Shown here: positions 14,415-14,428 of the stretch, one piece after another | How the letters are laid out: every line of letters begins with the position of its first letter | How positions within the stretch are numbered: the stretch's first letter is position 1 | Source: Chloroflexota bacterium | Lineage (GTDB): Bacteria; Chloroflexota; Limnocylindria; QHBO01 | Direction: 5' to 3' | Length of the DNA stretch: 14,428 bases | Assembly (NCBI GenBank): GCA_005879815.1 | Contig: VBKA01000005.1 | Location: forward strand, 1 to 14,428 | The notes under the pieces: model-generated | Database searches by the model: none | Told to the model about the DNA's origin: nothing | The model's input: the letters and a program-made list of their open reading frames with translations, nothing else | Made by a program: the position numbers and the translations under genes

Positions 14415-14428
14415 GCCCGGTACTCGCC
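14411..14428 (-). CDS. C-terminal tail of an upstream gene (last five codons)
   Basis: The minus strand enters the window in a frame reading G-E-Y-R-A and then TGA, with GTGA overlapping the epimerase start. Such an overlap is typical of coupled genes. GEYR near the C-terminus occurs in catalytic subunits of methylmalonyl-CoA mutase, whose gene often neighbours mce, but five residues cannot prove it. Confidence 0.35.
   Translation of the reverse strand, partial: GEYRA

Noticed and set aside
1..14428. CRISPR array, insertion sequence, phage or tRNA-linked integration
   Set aside because: No direct-repeat/spacer pattern, transposase, integrase or tRNA motif was found; the only regular repeat is the MraZ operator.

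Overview
The window is high-GC bacterial chromosome, with about three quarters or more of codon third positions G or C in the genes I checked. There are no mobile elements, CRISPR arrays or tRNAs that I can see. The gene families suggest a Terrabacteria-type lineage, and Chloroflexota is my best guess. Pointers are a Cys-box membrane protein of a kind I associate with that phylum, a class III cyclase/AAA/TPR regulator, and mraZ-rsmH at the head of a division cluster. This placement is inference, not proof.

Left part (1-2542). The start of rsmH runs off the left edge on the minus strand, preceded by mraZ. The mraZ promoter is unusually readable: TTGACG-16 bp-TAGAAT followed by five direct repeats at exact 10-bp spacing, a textbook MraZ operator. 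Upstream lies a TTG-started single-pass membrane protein with an N-terminal four-cysteine box. A divergent 78-codon plus-strand gene encodes a small cysteine-bearing protein with a strong Shine-Dalgarno. It converges on rnpB, the RNase P RNA (minus strand), which has a recognisable promoter -10 and a long P1 helix.

Middle part (2598-10074). This is a divergent TCA-cycle cluster. On the minus strand idh-sdhC-sdhD-sdhA-sdhB-rnhA-membrane protein are packed with 4-10 nt gaps or short overlaps. On the plus strand sucC-sucD overlap by 4 nt. Together they encode isocitrate dehydrogenase, succinate:quinone oxidoreductase (complex II) and succinyl-CoA ligase. The 2-oxoglutarate-oxidising step is the one missing from the run isocitrate to fumarate. 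sdhA is frameshifted: a 13-nt loss, apparently between two copies of GTACCGC, separates its FAD-binding N-terminal part from the rest. Because everything around it is intact, an assembly error or a recent mutation are both possible.

Right part (10094-14428). A large cyclase-homology/AAA-ATPase/helical-repeat regulator faces sucD convergently. Upstream of it, methylmalonyl-CoA epimerase and a GNAT acetyltransferase are translationally coupled (4-nt overlaps). The last few codons of another gene, possibly a methylmalonyl-CoA mutase subunit, enter at the right edge. Methylmalonyl-CoA epimerase links propionyl-CoA breakdown to succinyl-CoA, so it connects metabolically to the sucCD/sdh block. No interval longer than 300 bases lacks a gene. 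I see no clearly novel multi-gene system; the best second-look items are the mraZ control region, the broken sdhA, the small Cys protein, the rnpB L15 variant and the nucleotide pocket of the cyclase-like regulator.
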